Of a stretch of 64,000 nt of DNA, positions 36,097 through 47,938 are shown in pieces. The DNA is from Melieria omissa (lineage: Eukaryota; Arthropoda; Insecta; Diptera; Ulidiidae). Position numbers and translations under genes: made by a program. Below the pieces are notes generated by a model, which was not told the origin of the DNA, did not search any database, and saw nothing but the letters and a program-made list of their open reading frames with translations. The DNA is taken from NCBI GenBank assembly GCA_963971225.1, contig OZ020269.1, forward strand, positions 99,122,405-99,186,404, written 5' to 3'. Position 1 is the stretch's first letter. Each line of letters begins with the position of its first letter.

Positions 36097-36611
36097 ATGA
36101 CGCAAGATATTTTAATGGCTCAGGATGAGCCCGTTGCCAATACGGATACCTGCCGCAGTCAGCTAAAGCAATTTTGCCAGCTGGCCAAGGCAGCGCAAGG
36201 CGCCGAACTTCTGGATGTGGTGCGTCAGGTGCTGGAAGCGCCCACAATTTATGTGTTCGCTGAGCTGTTGGCACTGCCCACTGTGCAGGAAGTGAGTTCT
36301 GCGCTAATTGTATTCTATATGTTAATAAAATTTATAAAATTTGTCTTGCAAACAGCTGAAAAAAGGGCCGCACGCCAAGTACTACAACACGCTGGAGCTC
36401 TTTGCCTACGGCACCTATAAGCAGTATCGCCTGCAGCCGGGCGACTATTTGGAGCTGACTGTCGCCATGCAAAAGAAACTGCAACATTTGACTATAGTCT
36501 CGCTGGCCATAAAAAATAAGTGCATACCCTATTCGGTGCTGCAGGAGGAGTTGGACATTGGCAATAATGTGCGCCATTTGGAAGACGTTATCATTGAGGC
36601 CATCTATGCGG
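36097..36611 (+). CDS. CSN7: COP9 signalosome subunit 7, first two coding exons
   Basis: CSN7 is the PCI-domain subunit of the COP9 signalosome, which removes NEDD8 from cullins. Exon 1 is 36097-36291 (65 codons) and exon 2 is 36356-36611, with clean GTGAGT and GTAAGT donors and a CAG acceptor. The protein reads QLKQFCQLAKAAQGAELLDV, VLEAPTIYVFAELLALP, then KYYNTLELFAYGTYKQY and KKLQHLTIVSLAIKNKCIPY. It stops at VRHLEDVIIEAIYA with one base of the next codon, where family members continue with the second half of the PCI domain and a basic tail. About 150 of roughly 280 residues are here. No downstream exon was found to 64000. Either the next intron is over 27 kb or the gene is truncated; the intact donor favours the former. 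Confidence 0.92.
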
Positions 36612-37227
36612 GTAAGTGAAGAGTGTTGTAATAAATATATAAATTTGTGTGCATCTTTAATCGTAAATTTCTAAATTTGAATTGGTTTTAATGTCCCAAT
36701 TGTCTGTTCGGTGCTCTGTGGCGCAGTTAAAATTAGTGCAACATTAATTATTTACACATGCGCACTTGTGCAATTACAAATTCATTTAAGGTGAAAAGTT
36801 TAGACTTAAGCCACGGCGTTCGTTGACTTCGATTTGTTGGCGCAACGGCTGCTGGCATTGGGATTTTTTTATTTTTAATGCGATGATGCTACAGTTTTTG
36901 TAATTGCATTTTGGTGTAAACTTTTGTTGCCAGCTGCCGCTACGCTGTGCTGGCTTTGGCGCATAGCAAAGTGGCGCTCTAACTTTTCCTCCACTACAGA
37001 GACAGACACTACCGCAGCACAATAAAAGTCTGTCAATTCCTGCAAAACACCTAACTGCCCCCACTCATCGCATAGATTTTCGCCAGCTGTCGTTTTTGAT
37101 TTCGGCATTGAAAATTCGTGACGCGCAACTTTTTCAAGTTAGTTTGCTGCCGCTGCTGTTGCTCTTGTAACAAACCCACAATTGACACCCCAGCGTGCAG
37201 CATTCGATATTTCGTTTGTCGAGTGTG

Positions 37228-37277
<50 letters not shown>

Positions 37278-39400
37278 TGGAGAAATTGTCATGCGGGTTT
37301 AATTTTTGCTTGAGCATTAATTTCGACACAACTGTCAAGCTGTCAACAGTGAAAGTTGGCCGTGGTTGACTGTTGGTATTCGGAATGCTGCTATGTTGTT
37401 GTTGCCTTTTGTCCTTGACCAGTTTTGGGTTGAAGCTTTTATAAGGTTGCGATCTAAACCTCAAACAAAGGCAGAATTTTGTTCATTTAAAGTGCGAATT
37501 GCGTGGTTTTAATTTAAATTTCTGTGTTAGTTGGTTTGATTTTCAAAGAAAAATACAATTAAAGTTATCAATCGGCCTCAACTACTGATCTACTTTAAGA
37601 ATATTTCTGCTATTACTTTTCTGGCATTACGAACACGCTTAAACAATCACTGCCACATGCATTAGTTTTGTCTAAGTTTCGAATTTTTGGCTCATGTTGT
37701 TTTTGGCTTCTTGCCCGTTTTTTATGCTTTTTTATGCTCTCGAAATCACTTGTTAATTGCTAAGCCAGCGCATACTCGTATAATCCTCTTTTTTTTGCCA
37801 ACTCTTTAAAAACTCATAAATCAAATGTTGCTCATGCTTCAGTTTTTGCTGGGATTTGCAGTTTTCCGTTTGATTCGCGAGCGATTCTAAACTTATTGCA
37901 CACATGCCAGTGCGCTATATGACTTGTTATACCGTTTTTGTTGTTGTTAATACTTTTTTCGCAAAAATGTATAGCAGTATCAAAAGAGTATTTGCTCGGT
38001 TGCTATGTTCCTTTATTCTTTTGAGTACAAAAAAGCTTACAACATGCGCTATTAGTTGCTTTTTGCTTGCCAAAAACTATTCTGACAGCAAGTATGAGAG
38101 TTTTGTAGGTTTTTTTGTGTGCATTTAGGCGTTTAAAATTGATAAAAAGGTTTAAAATTATGTGGTAAGTTTCCACTTTGAGAGCGAGTCAAATGTTTGC
38201 TGCTGTTAATAGTAAAATAATGGTTTAAAGTGTGCTATATTGAAACAGTCATGAAATGACTGAAATCAAATAGTAATTTGTAATGCCCAATAAGCCTAAA
38301 AGTATGCTCTATTAAAATTGTTTTGGCATTAATTAGACACAATATTTCTTCAACATTCAATGCGAAACTACGCTTTTTCATACTTTAAATACTATGAGCA
38401 CAATTTACATATTTACAGCTTGCAACATGCTGTCGTCACTGCATGATTTGTTTACTCGCGCCTCACATGGCAGCAACAGCACAAATCCCACTGTCAACTC
38501 TTGTCCTCACATATTTACATCGCCCACTGTGGCGTTTGCATTCGAATGCGGTAAATGCTGTCTAACTCTCTGTGCTCGCGCTCGGATCTAATTTCAGCGC
38601 TCGGTGTCAGATGTTAATAATAGTTTTTTTTTCTCTCAGCACCCAAAATCAGCCGCGTTATTTCCGCCACTTCATGGCACATCAGGCAGCTGCATGTAAA
38701 TATGCAAAATGGCATCTTTGCTGCATTTAATTTCAATGCAAAAATCTAATTTTGCGCGTCAGTTAAACGCTTTCGCATGTTTGCTTGTGTGTGTGTTGGT
38801 GGGATGTGGGGCGAGTTGGCGTTGAGTTTGTGCCAGCGTTCAACAGCCGTCACTCGTGCTCGTTGACAACATACTCACGCTTTTGCTGATGGCAAAACCC
38901 CAGTTAGAATTTGGCGGCCAGTTGCCATGGCTCGTTGTCGTTTCTATTTACATTTCGCATTTAATTAAAATAGCCGACATTTCAGTAGTGGCATCAAGTT
39001 TGGCTTTGTAATTAGTCTGACCGAAATGTGTACGTTCGGTGCGCTGCTCGTGTGCGTTGTGGCAGCGTTGTCAGGTTGTCACAATTTTTTTTTGGTTAAT
39101 TTGCCTTTTAGTTTCGTGTTGTAAATTTGTGAAACTTTAATTGGAAAATATTTATGTTAGGGTTTTTTTTCCAATTTGAAGTTTTAAATGATGTAGACAA
39201 TTTTAAAAAATGTCTAATTTTTTGGAAAATCAAATAAGAGAAAATATTAGAGATAAAACGTGTTTTTATTCAAATAGACAAAGTTTTCAACCATGAAGTT
39301 TTTGTGAAAGCAAAGTTATAAACTAAAATTCAACTATAAACGAATTGACAACTTTCTCTAAATACAATTTTGCAAAACTAGGTATATTTAAAAAAATAAA
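36612..39400 (+). other. presumed CSN7 intron, unique-looking part
   Basis: Non-coding. It contains a (TG)22 microsatellite at 37231-37274 and a GC-moderate tract (36880-37200, 38400-39080) that looks less repeat-like than its surroundings and may hold regulatory sequence. Short frames crossing the TG run are artefacts. Confidence 0.5.
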
Positions 39401-39521
39401 ACTTGTTTGCATAAATAAAATTTAGTTTATTTAAGTTTTGTTTCGATTGTGTGTAAATATTAAAATTTCTAAAATTAATTAGACTATATAATTTTTAAAT
39501 CATCTCTAGACAGATGAGCTA

Positions 39522-41152
39522 AAGGGTGTGCACACTAAAATCGGGACACTTTAAAACCCCTATATCTTTTAAAATAAAACCTTTGAAAAGTAAAATATAA
39601 ATCGTAACTACTTCATGATTTGGTTTTCAGTATTCAATTAAAAAAAATTTGCAGACCCCGTTTTATTAGTAAGAAAATTGCAAACGAATACAAACGTAGA
39701 AAACTCATCTTGCATGAACACACTACGAATCCCAAACTCAGTATACGCCGAATTACAAAAAACCTAAATTTTGCACCATCAACATGCAGTAAAGCGTTTT
39801 GAAATTGTAATGAAGGGCTGAGGGTTGATCGTAAGGCAGGTAGTGGTGGTGACCATGGCCAGAAGAATGTTAGATGCACGAAGAAAGTGATTGCCGCATT
39901 AAAAAAAATCCGCGAATGTCAAGTCGTTCGGTGGCTTAAATCATGGATAAAACCAAAGCCGTTCGTCCAGAAAGCCAAGAAGCGAGCAAGCTTGAAGAGT
40001 TTCAAGGCTTAAGTAGTACCAGATCGGGACGCGAAACGAAATCACACCGTGTAGCACCGTTGTCGTAACTTGTTCGAAAATTTGCTAACGAAATTCAGTA
40101 GTGTGATGAAACATGAAACATACTGCTTCAACAACTTTACATTTTTAGCTGGTCAAGATTTCTACACAGCCACGCATGGCACAATAAACAAGGTAATAGC
40201 ATCACCGCAACACCAAAAACCACATGTATTTTGTTGGTAGGATTGTTTATCGCTACTGTCAAAATCAGCTGATATTTTCAGACGAAAGAGGGAGAAACTG
40301 AAAACAGACAAAAGTGATTGTTGCCAGACAGTGCTGCATTTGAATGAAAAAACGGGAAAAGTGCTCAGGTCAGTTGTTTTCAGTCAGGTATTTTCATTTC
40401 AACCGATGCGGCAACACCGCACCACTGCTGACACCGACGATTTTGACAAAAGCGATAAACGATCAGCCGGTGGCTTGCTACAACCTTGTAGTTGAACCAT
40501 GACAGCCACGAATCGCCAAGATATTGCTGATAAATAAAAGGTGAAATCAAGGGCAAAATTCCCAAAGAAGATCATGCTTTGGCAAGCCATCTGTTCGTGC
40601 GGTGTTAATACAAACCCTTTTGTAACAGTCGGTACAATGAATGGCAATATTTACCGGGAAAAATGCCTCGAAAAGAGACTGTAGAGACTGAAAAGATACG
40701 TTGTTTTTTGCCTGACTTGGCTACTTTCCACTACTCCAGGGAAACTCTGTAGTGGTATGAAGAGAATATTCTCCATATGGAATGGAATATGTACAGCGCG
40801 AGTGTGATGCGCCTAACAGCCCGGAACTTCGCTCTATCGAAAACTAGTGGTCGATAGTTATAGGCATTTTAAAGAAGAGTAATGCGAGGGTATCGACAGA
40901 AGAAGAGTTCTGGAGGAAGTGGTTGTGAGGGTCTAAAAAAGTGAACGAATTTTTCGTGCATAAATTGATGACAGGACTCCGACGAAAAGTGCGGTTGGTG
41001 GCATACGGAGGAAACAAAAATAGAAATAAATATGGACCATACCATTCCTTAAAGACCGAAGAGTAGAAATAAATTGTAAAAAAAATTCTAGATTACTTCG
41101 TTTTATTTTTATATAAAAAAACAAGTGTCCCGATTTTGGTGTGCACAACTTT
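39522..41152 (+). mobile_element. Tc1-like transposon relict
   Basis: Terminal repeats AAGGGTGTGCACACTAAAAT / CGGGACACTT and the inverse at the right end (41125-41152) are flanked by TA (39520-39521 and 41153-41154). The + strand holds a decayed transposase: an HTH-like start (about 39690-39800), then MLWQAICSCG and TMNGNIYREKCLEKRL near 40575-40680. After that comes a DLATFHYS catalytic block near 40715 and NSPELRSIE-like text near 40820. Stops, frameshifts and the nested element at 40175-40501 disable it. Confidence 0.82.
40175..40501. mobile_element. P-like MITE, copy D, nested in the Tc1-like relict
   Basis: The left end CATGGCACAATAAACAAGGT resembles copy B and even more the P-element terminus. 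The right end is ...AACCATG. A direct repeat ACAGCCACG lies on both sides (40166-40174 and 40502-40510). Confidence 0.78.
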
Positions 41153-41213
41153 TATTAGTACCTTCTTTGCTTACAAAAGCTCCGGTACAGGCAGAATCCT
41201 AGCACTTACTTAA

Positions 41214-41711
41214 CCCTTTAGTGCATGGCATAACATATATGCAATGTTAATTTTTCATAGATTTGGAAACCCTTCTATTCACCATTTTACAGTCAGTCAT
41301 TCTTGAATTGTGTCTTTTATGTTAAAACTTTTGATTACTTACTGAATTATGGAAATAACATTGAAAGTATGTGCAAAAGAATCCACCAGTCTTTCGATTT
41401 GGTGAAATAATTTGGATATTGATGACGATGGTAATATGGCAGTCGCAGTCGCTCTGCTGTTTAGTGCTTTAAATTACGAGTATACACCTTTGTTCGACTC
41501 CCCGTAGTAGCCAACACTAAATTATAGATAAAACCGACTTTCATTTCGGCGGTTGAGTTCTCACCAGGATACGGAAAATGTCCGAAAAACTTCTTTCATA
41601 CATACAGGAATTTAAAAAAATTTCACTTTTGCCATCAGAACTTATGAAACAACAAGAATTATATGACGAAAATGTCTTTACTTCACAGAAATTAAATCAT
41701 GCAACGAAGGG
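41214..41711. mobile_element. piggyBac-type MITE (TTAA target)
   Basis: The left end is CCCTTTAGTGCATG and the right end is the inverse of CCCTTCGTTGCATG. TTAA stands on both sides (41210-41213 and 41712-41715). At 498 bp it has no coding content. Confidence 0.8.
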
Positions 41712-42019
41712 TTAAGTTTCGTATCTCGTTCGTTTTTATGTGTGAATATTAAAATTTGAAAAATTAACTAGAGTAATCATTTTGAAACTCTTTAGAGAGA
41801 TAAATCGATGAATTAAAATATATTTGAGAAAAATATATAAGAGATAAAACGTATTTTTATTAAAATAAATAGATGCAATGCCATTTATTTAAGATCTGTT
41901 TCGATTTTGTGTGTAAATATTTAAATTTAAATAATTAACTAGAAAGATAAGTCGATGGGCTATTAGTACCTTCTCCCCTTACAAAAACACAAAATTGGTA
42001 GGCAGAATTCTACCATTTA

Positions 42020-43345
42020 GGGTCAGATGGGGGAAATGTAAACACTTTTTGCTTTTTTTGCGCAAGTACTTTGAAAAAACTGAAAAAATACTTTTTAGGA
42101 CACCTTTTCTACTTTCAAAAATTAACATTATTTTTAAAAAACATCAGGTATTGCACTGGTGATCAGTAACTCGCTCTTTAAAACCAACGAAGCGCAAAAG
42201 CGTGGTGTTTACATTTACCCCGGTGTTGTTTACATTTCCCAAATTATTTTTAAAATTCAGGGGTAAAAGGAAACAGTGCTTTCGCTCCCTTAAGACACTC
42301 GGGACTTCGGTATCTAGGTAGGTATTCTTCAAGGTTTCTTCAAGGTGCCCACACTTTTGAGGAGATTTTGTCAATATCGTCATTTTGTTGGTAGGATTGT
42401 ATAACGCATACGTATTTGAAAAGTATAGTTAATCTGGTATCTCCCTTAAAATTGATCCGTCGAAATTTACCTTTTGTAAGCCTAGCTGGATCCACGGATT
42501 CCAGCTCCTCCTTCTCATCTACATCATCAACTTCAAACTTCTCATTCCATGCACTACCATCTTTATAGACAACGTATTTTCCATTTGCAGAGTCCTTTGT
42601 ACTCGTGCTTTTGGTTCGTGTTTTCTATGGAAGCGGTTTTTAGATTATAAAACAGACTTTCTCTTGGGCTTAGAGGTTTTGTTTGCTATCTTTTTGACTT
42701 TTTTCCTTGAGTCGCTTAAGAACTTTGTTAGAAGTCAAAACTTCACTATACTTCATTGGCTTAAGTCAAGGAATTGGCTTTTTTCCTTACAAATAGTATC
42801 ATTACCAGCGTTTTCTACATCTTTTACGTCGTACTCTACAAGTGGCTTCTTCCTTACATACGTTCGTGGCATTCTGATCACTGGAAATGATACGAACCGG
42901 GAAGGCTCTCAGAAAAAAACGTTTACATTTACCCCAAAAAAGTGTTTACATTTCCCCCGCATGCTAAAAATTATTGGGGAAAATGTAAACATGAAAAAAG
43001 CAACAAAATAATTGTAAATTTAAGGAAAGACATCAACAATTCTAGTTCCTAACACTCCAGGATTGATAAACAAAGTTACAATATATCAAGAATTTTTTTT
43101 AAGCTCCTTCACATACAAATTAAAAAATACTTACAAAACTGATTTTCACTTTTAGAACACACGTTCTCTTTAAGACTAAAACTTTCATTGATATTTGAAA
43201 GCCACCGACGTGAAAGTTCGGCGACAGGCTAAGGACATGTTAAATTAATATTTTTTGGGGTCATGGTCTGTTGCATTTAATTTTAAAAGCATAAAATAAC
43301 CACTGTTTACATTTACCCCTTGTTTACATTTCCCCCATCTGACCC
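42020..43345 (-). mobile_element. pogo-like non-autonomous transposon
   Basis: Terminal repeats GGGTCAGATGGGGGAAATGT / AAACA and their perfect inverse are flanked by TA (42018-42019 and 43346-43347). Copies of 'tgtttacatttcccc'/'tttacccc' recur inside at least six times in both orientations. On the minus strand about 42871-42755 reads MPRTYVRKKPLVEYDVKDV, resembling the start of the Psq-type helix-turn-helix in pogo/Tigger transposases. The rest of a transposase is not readable. Confidence 0.78.
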
Positions 43346-44144
43346 TATTAAAATTTCGTTTCTCGTTCATCTGGATTTTTAAATATTTAATTTTGAAAAA
43401 TTTATTAGACTATATATTTTGAAAATTATCTCTAGTGAGATAATCTTATCGGCTATTAGTATCTTCTCCTCTTACAAAAGCCACGGTTCAGGTCAAAATT
43501 GTGCCCTTCCAAAGGATCTCAGGCCAATTAATTTGACTTCATTTGTGTTGAAAACGCTAAGCGTATACACGTACTAGAGATAGTCTGGAGAAAAGCCTAG
43601 AAACCTATCTAGGGATCAACATGCCTATCTACTTTCTCCCATATATATCCTTCCTGAACCAGCGCAATGCCTCGCATTGATAGGGGTATCCCCTGCGCGT
43701 TGGCTCGTTTATAAAATTAAAAAAATGCAAATCTACTAAAACGGATCTAAACGGAGGTGATAAAGAGTAAGTAAACTGTAGAGAGAACTCTATCATTCAA
43801 GGACCAAACTTTGAGGACATTCCTTGACATGGAAATATCATTGATCAACGTGGAAAATAAATTAATTGTTAGCTTCCTGGTAGACTCAAACGTGGACAGT
43901 GGCCCCTACGTTGCTGCTGGCCCCTAAGGATTACCTAATACCCGTAGTATCTTTTAGGAGAAACTTTAAAGTGAGGTTCTCAACGCGCGGCCAATGAGAC
44001 AACCCAGAGGCCATGCTAGGGATCTGACGGATATTTTCTTCACTGACGGATCCAAGACCGATAAAGGTACTGGAGCTGGATGGCACCTTGAAGGAAGTGT
44101 CAGCTGCTACTACTCACTGGGTGGGCTGACTACCGTCTTTCAGA

Positions 44145-44240
44145 TGGTCGGTGGGACTGGGGGACGTTCTCTAATGTTGTAGGGGGCACAATAGATCAAC
44201 TTTGGTCTCAGTGCACATTTCCCCTTCAAATCTATCTATC
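44145..44240 (+). mobile_element. 96-bp truncated retroelement inserted in the LINE RNase H
   Basis: It is flanked by an exact 14-bp direct repeat TACCGTCTTTCAGA (44131-44144 and 44241-44254) and ends in a 'tctatctatc' tail. Removing the insert and one repeat restores the RNase H reading across the site. This is the signature of a 5'-truncated target-primed retroposition product. Confidence 0.85.
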
Positions 44241-44289
44241 TACCGTCTTTCAGACGGAAATCGTTGCCATTCTGAAGGTAGCGGAATGT

Positions 44290-44934
44290 ATGATCGGGAG
44301 GAAATGGTGCGGGAAACATATAGGAGTCTGTAGTGACAGTCAAGCTGCACTTAAGGCCCTGGAGAACGCGCTTGTTACCTCTAATATTGTCCAAGAATGT
44401 AAGATGAAGCTAAAATCAGTCGCGAGACGTAATAAGCTCCAACTCATCTGGGTTCCGGGACACTGCGGTGTTCTAGGTAACGAAACTGCCGATGAACTGG
44501 CTAACTGTGAATCAGGGTGCACACCCATGGAACCAGAACCAATAATCGGCACCAGTCTAGCAGGAACCCTGGACTGGATCAAGTCCTGTGTAAATAAACT
44601 ACATAGAGAACGTTGGTCTAGCTTGGGAAGCTGTAAGACTGCCAAGTGTTTTGCGAAAAACCCGAACAGAAAAGCAGGGAATTTCCTCCAGAAGCTGAGA
44701 AGGAAATACCTCCGACGAATGGTCGGGTTAATCACAGGACACAATCCATGGGGGCGACATATGGCCAACGTGGGCATCATCGAAGATCCGACTTGCGTGT
44801 CTTGCCTGGAGGAGGTAGATAGTACAGAGCACTTTCTCTGTGCATGTCCTGCCTTCTCGGGAACGAGATGGCGCACGCTGGGTTCAGATGTTATGAGAAT
44901 GGACGAAGTTCATTCGCCCTGTGTGATCTCCTGA
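44290..44934 (+). pseudogene. LINE ORF2 C-terminal part: RNase H and zinc-binding tail
   Basis: This 214-codon open frame carries the RNase H motif DSQAALKALENAL and the conserved IWVPGHCGVLGNETADELA (catalytic-type D in DELA). A C-x2-C...H-x4-C tail follows (CVSCLEEVDSTEHFLCAC), as in LOA/Jockey-like ORF2 proteins. Upstream RT and endonuclease are missing or decayed and the frame opens mid-domain. It is therefore a fragment, although this stretch itself has no stop. It ends in HSPCVIS and TGA. Confidence 0.85.
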
Positions 44935-45054
44935 GATTCATTAATGAGTCCAGGAAATTTGCACAGAAAAACTCATAACGCTCTCTCTCTTTCCATCCAC
45001 TTTCTTTCTTTTCCCATTCCCATCTCCTCTATCAACCTTTTTCCTGAGCCTTAA

Positions 45055-45267
45055 GGTAGCGTGGCACATTAGAAAGGGGAATTTTTAATGCTTTACAAAA
45101 TTATTTATTGTTCAACTCCTTTATTATCAATCTTTTTTAATTGGAAAAATTTTGTTTGTGTTCAATATATTGTAAAAAATTTTCAAAAAGATTGATAATA
45201 AAGGAGCTGAACAATAAATAATTTTGTAAAGCATTAAAAATTCCCCTTTCTAACGTGCCATGCTACC
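45055..45267. mobile_element. foldback MITE with ~85-bp arms (TTAA-flanked)
   Basis: The arms from GGTAGCGTGGCACATTAGAA inward (to about 45138) are almost perfectly complementary to 45185-45267; about 45 bp separate them. TTAA lies on both sides (45051-45054 and 45268-45271). It is inserted in the 3' part of the LINE. Confidence 0.9.
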
Positions 45268-45271
45268 TTAA

Positions 45272-47603
45272 GTACAATGAGCTATAAAGCCTGAGTGCTT
45301 GAGGTAATGACCTTCCTAAGGTTATTTCCTCGGCTCCCCTTCACATCCATCCAAACGTGGACCACACCATCACCCGGATACCCAATTACTCCAGCATCAA
45401 CGGGAATGACTCGACTATTGAGTTAATCGGGGTTGGATCTGATATGGTCTTTCAACCCGAACCTGCCGCACCGCCTTTAACTATGCTTCATTAAATTTGT
45501 AAGGTATATTTCAATTTGTTTACACTTTACATGTAACTTTTGAATATTTCACTTTCCACTAACCGCAATTTTCAACTCCATTATCAGCTCAAGAATACAA
45601 ACACCTATTAACCTTTCCATACTGAGCACCTTAGAAATTTATGTGTGTACATTGCCATCAGAAGTAAATATTATTTTCAAATTTGTTGCCAACTTTTCAA
45701 CTGTCATCTGTTACTCGTGGTGAGTAAAATTTTTCAAAGTCAATATTTTAACTTTCAATAATGCACCCAACGCACAATGAATGTGTTTTCGTACTAACGC
45801 CTTTTTTTCTGTTTTCATAGTGACTTGAACGCTGTCTGCATGCTACACTCACACACACACATCTAGCAACCGACTTGCAATTTTCGTAAAATACGCGCTG
45901 CCAGCAGTCAGCAAGCTGCAATTTATACGCACACTACGCTTTAAAAACATGTGAAAAAATTTAATACCGCCACCCGCCACCACAAATTGGGTGAGCCAGC
46001 TGCGTGCAGTAAATATATATGCAGTAAATTTATTTTTATTTACTGCATGGTTGGAATTTTTGTGGGGCAATGCCATTGCAACGGCAGCCAGTAAGAATGC
46101 TGCACACAGTCCGTTGACTTAATGCAAATTTAACATTCCTTGCATTGCGCGCCAAACGTAGCTATAAGTTTAATATAATAGCTTAAATAATTGTATTTGT
46201 TATTTGTAAAATTTTGTTCTTGTACTCTCGATTTTCGGTCAATTTTTTGGGTCATTTGACATTCTAGCGCATTGCTTGTGCTGTCAAAGATTCATTGTAA
46301 ATTATATTTACTTGGCTAACATTGCCATAATTTGCCTCCACGTGCATCGCTGTCAGCACAGCCATGTAAAAGCTCAATGAAAATCACTTCAACACAATTT
46401 TGTTCCAAGCAAAATCAAAATGTTTACTCAGCACACGCCACGCTTGATGGATGTGGTTGGTGGGGTCGCCTTGAAGTATGCAAAGTATTCGCATTATTAT
46501 GCCTTTTTCTAGCTACTTGACATGCAACACAGCTAAAATCTGCTGCCGTGTGCTGTCTATGCGCTTAAATTCAATTCACCTTAAAGTTGTTTGCACTTTT
46601 TTTCCTTTCATTTCGTTCATTCTTGACTTTGTGCAGCATACACCGCCGCGCCTACCGGGTTTTGGTTGGCATCGCCTGTAGGCTAGTTGTTGAATATTTT
46701 ATGCGAATGTCTTTAGCCGCTCATTCGTTTGCGGTTTATTAGCTGTTTGCATATTTTTTTTTATTTCTCCGTAGTGTGTGGGGCGTGCCCCAACGACTGT
46801 CTATATGACATGTACATGTTGTTGTTGCTACAGCACAAAAATAATTTGGCATATAGCCACTCGGTGTCTCATGTTTTTCAACTAAATAGAATTGAGATGC
46901 TGTGCCCAAAAGTGTGCTTACTCAGCAACGTTCTTGCTGATTGTTTTGCCTGTGATTTGCTTTGCTTTGATGTTGTGTCTGTGTGCTGTTTGTTGTTTTT
47001 TTGTTTAATTTGTTATAACAACGCAAAATGTTTAATTTAAGTACTGTCGCTGTTGACTGTAGCTTGGTTTCTTATCGTGTTGCTTCTGTGTCTTTGCTTC
47101 TTTGCCGTTTCCAGTAAATTCGTAATGAATAGCCCGTGGGAATCTGCGGCTTCTCAGCTCAGCTTTATCAACTTGTATGGATTTAATCTTGAATTCATTG
47201 GCTTCCAGGATTTGTTACTTATCGTATGTACTTTGTTTGTGAATAATATTATAGTAAAATGGTGGGTCGAATGGGGTTGCATAAACAAATATGGCTTTGA
47301 CGTCAACATGCTGTGTGGACAGTTGAAGTAAATGGAGGTTAATCTGTTGCGTGATTATTTTTGCTTACAAACAATTTTCTAAAAGCAATGCAAGCAAAAG
47401 TTAATGGAAGAAAAATATTTGTTGCAGGTAAATAAAATGGTGTTGCCTTCAATTTAATGCTTTGAGAGAAAGAAATATTTGGTTTTAAGCATTTTGGGCA
47501 ATTTTTATGCGATTGAAGTATAGTTAAAACTATACTATAAATTAAAAAAAAGTTTATTATAAAAATCAATGCGTTTCTATACTATAGCATTGAATAATTC
47601 TTG
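45272..47603. other. presumed CSN7 intron, non-coding
   Basis: To 45480 it may be LINE 3' sequence. After that it is unique-looking AT-rich DNA with poor coding potential. Open frames at 46332-47331 are cysteine- and phenylalanine-rich chance frames. Confidence 0.5.
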
Positions 47604-47610
47604 AAATTTT

Positions 47611-47835
47611 TGTTATGTAAATTTTGTGTTTGTCGAAAACACACCGACACGCCCGTTCGATAATCTATCACTCGAATCACTGAATTCTATGACGACTACC
47701 GTGCCGGTGTGCTACGAATGTAGGTGAAACAAGTGTTTTATCATTATGGTAAGCCATGAGACGGGATTTTTCTCATGGGTTGCTCACGAATATACTTTTG
47801 TAAGTATATATGTTACAGTATCTTTTCCTTTAACA
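47611..47835 (-). repeat. 3' LTR of the gypsy-type element
   Basis: 225 bp with TG...CA ends, matching 52593-52817 except for one visible base in 'atggtaagcc' versus 'atggtatgcc'. Confidence 0.95.
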
Positions 47836-47938
47836 ACTCGGCCATCCTACATAATCACTGTCCCAGTGATTCAATACCATACTTAAACTACAGGTTGTCA
47901 GTGTTGCCAACCAACAAGTAACTAACAACCTGACTCTC

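Larger units (their letters stand above)
39401..43500 (+). repeat. old tandem unit (~170-300 bp) split by several transposons
   Basis: The phrase 'ggctattagtaccttctccc' followed by 'cttacaaaag' occurs at 39518/41153, 41957 and 43452. Each is preceded by a related 'gtgtaaatattaaaatt...taactag' block. The Tc1-like element sits in the 'gcTAttag' of the first unit, the TTAA MITE at its end, and the pogo-like element at the end of the second. Confidence 0.7.
43490..45050 (+). mobile_element. LINE (non-LTR retrotransposon) 3' remnant with RNase H
   Basis: A reverse-transcriptase fragment (DLRPINLTSFVLKTL near 43525-43570) is followed by degenerate text. A better-kept RNase H domain begins at IFFTDGSKTDKGTGAGW (44033). 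The order RT then RNase H at the C-terminus fits LOA/I-type LINEs. A 96-bp insertion (44145-44240) interrupts the RNase H. The 3' region is interrupted again by the foldback element at 45055. Confidence 0.8.

Noticed and set aside
37118..37369. Cysteine/valine-repeat ORF
   Set aside because: Produced by the TG microsatellite.
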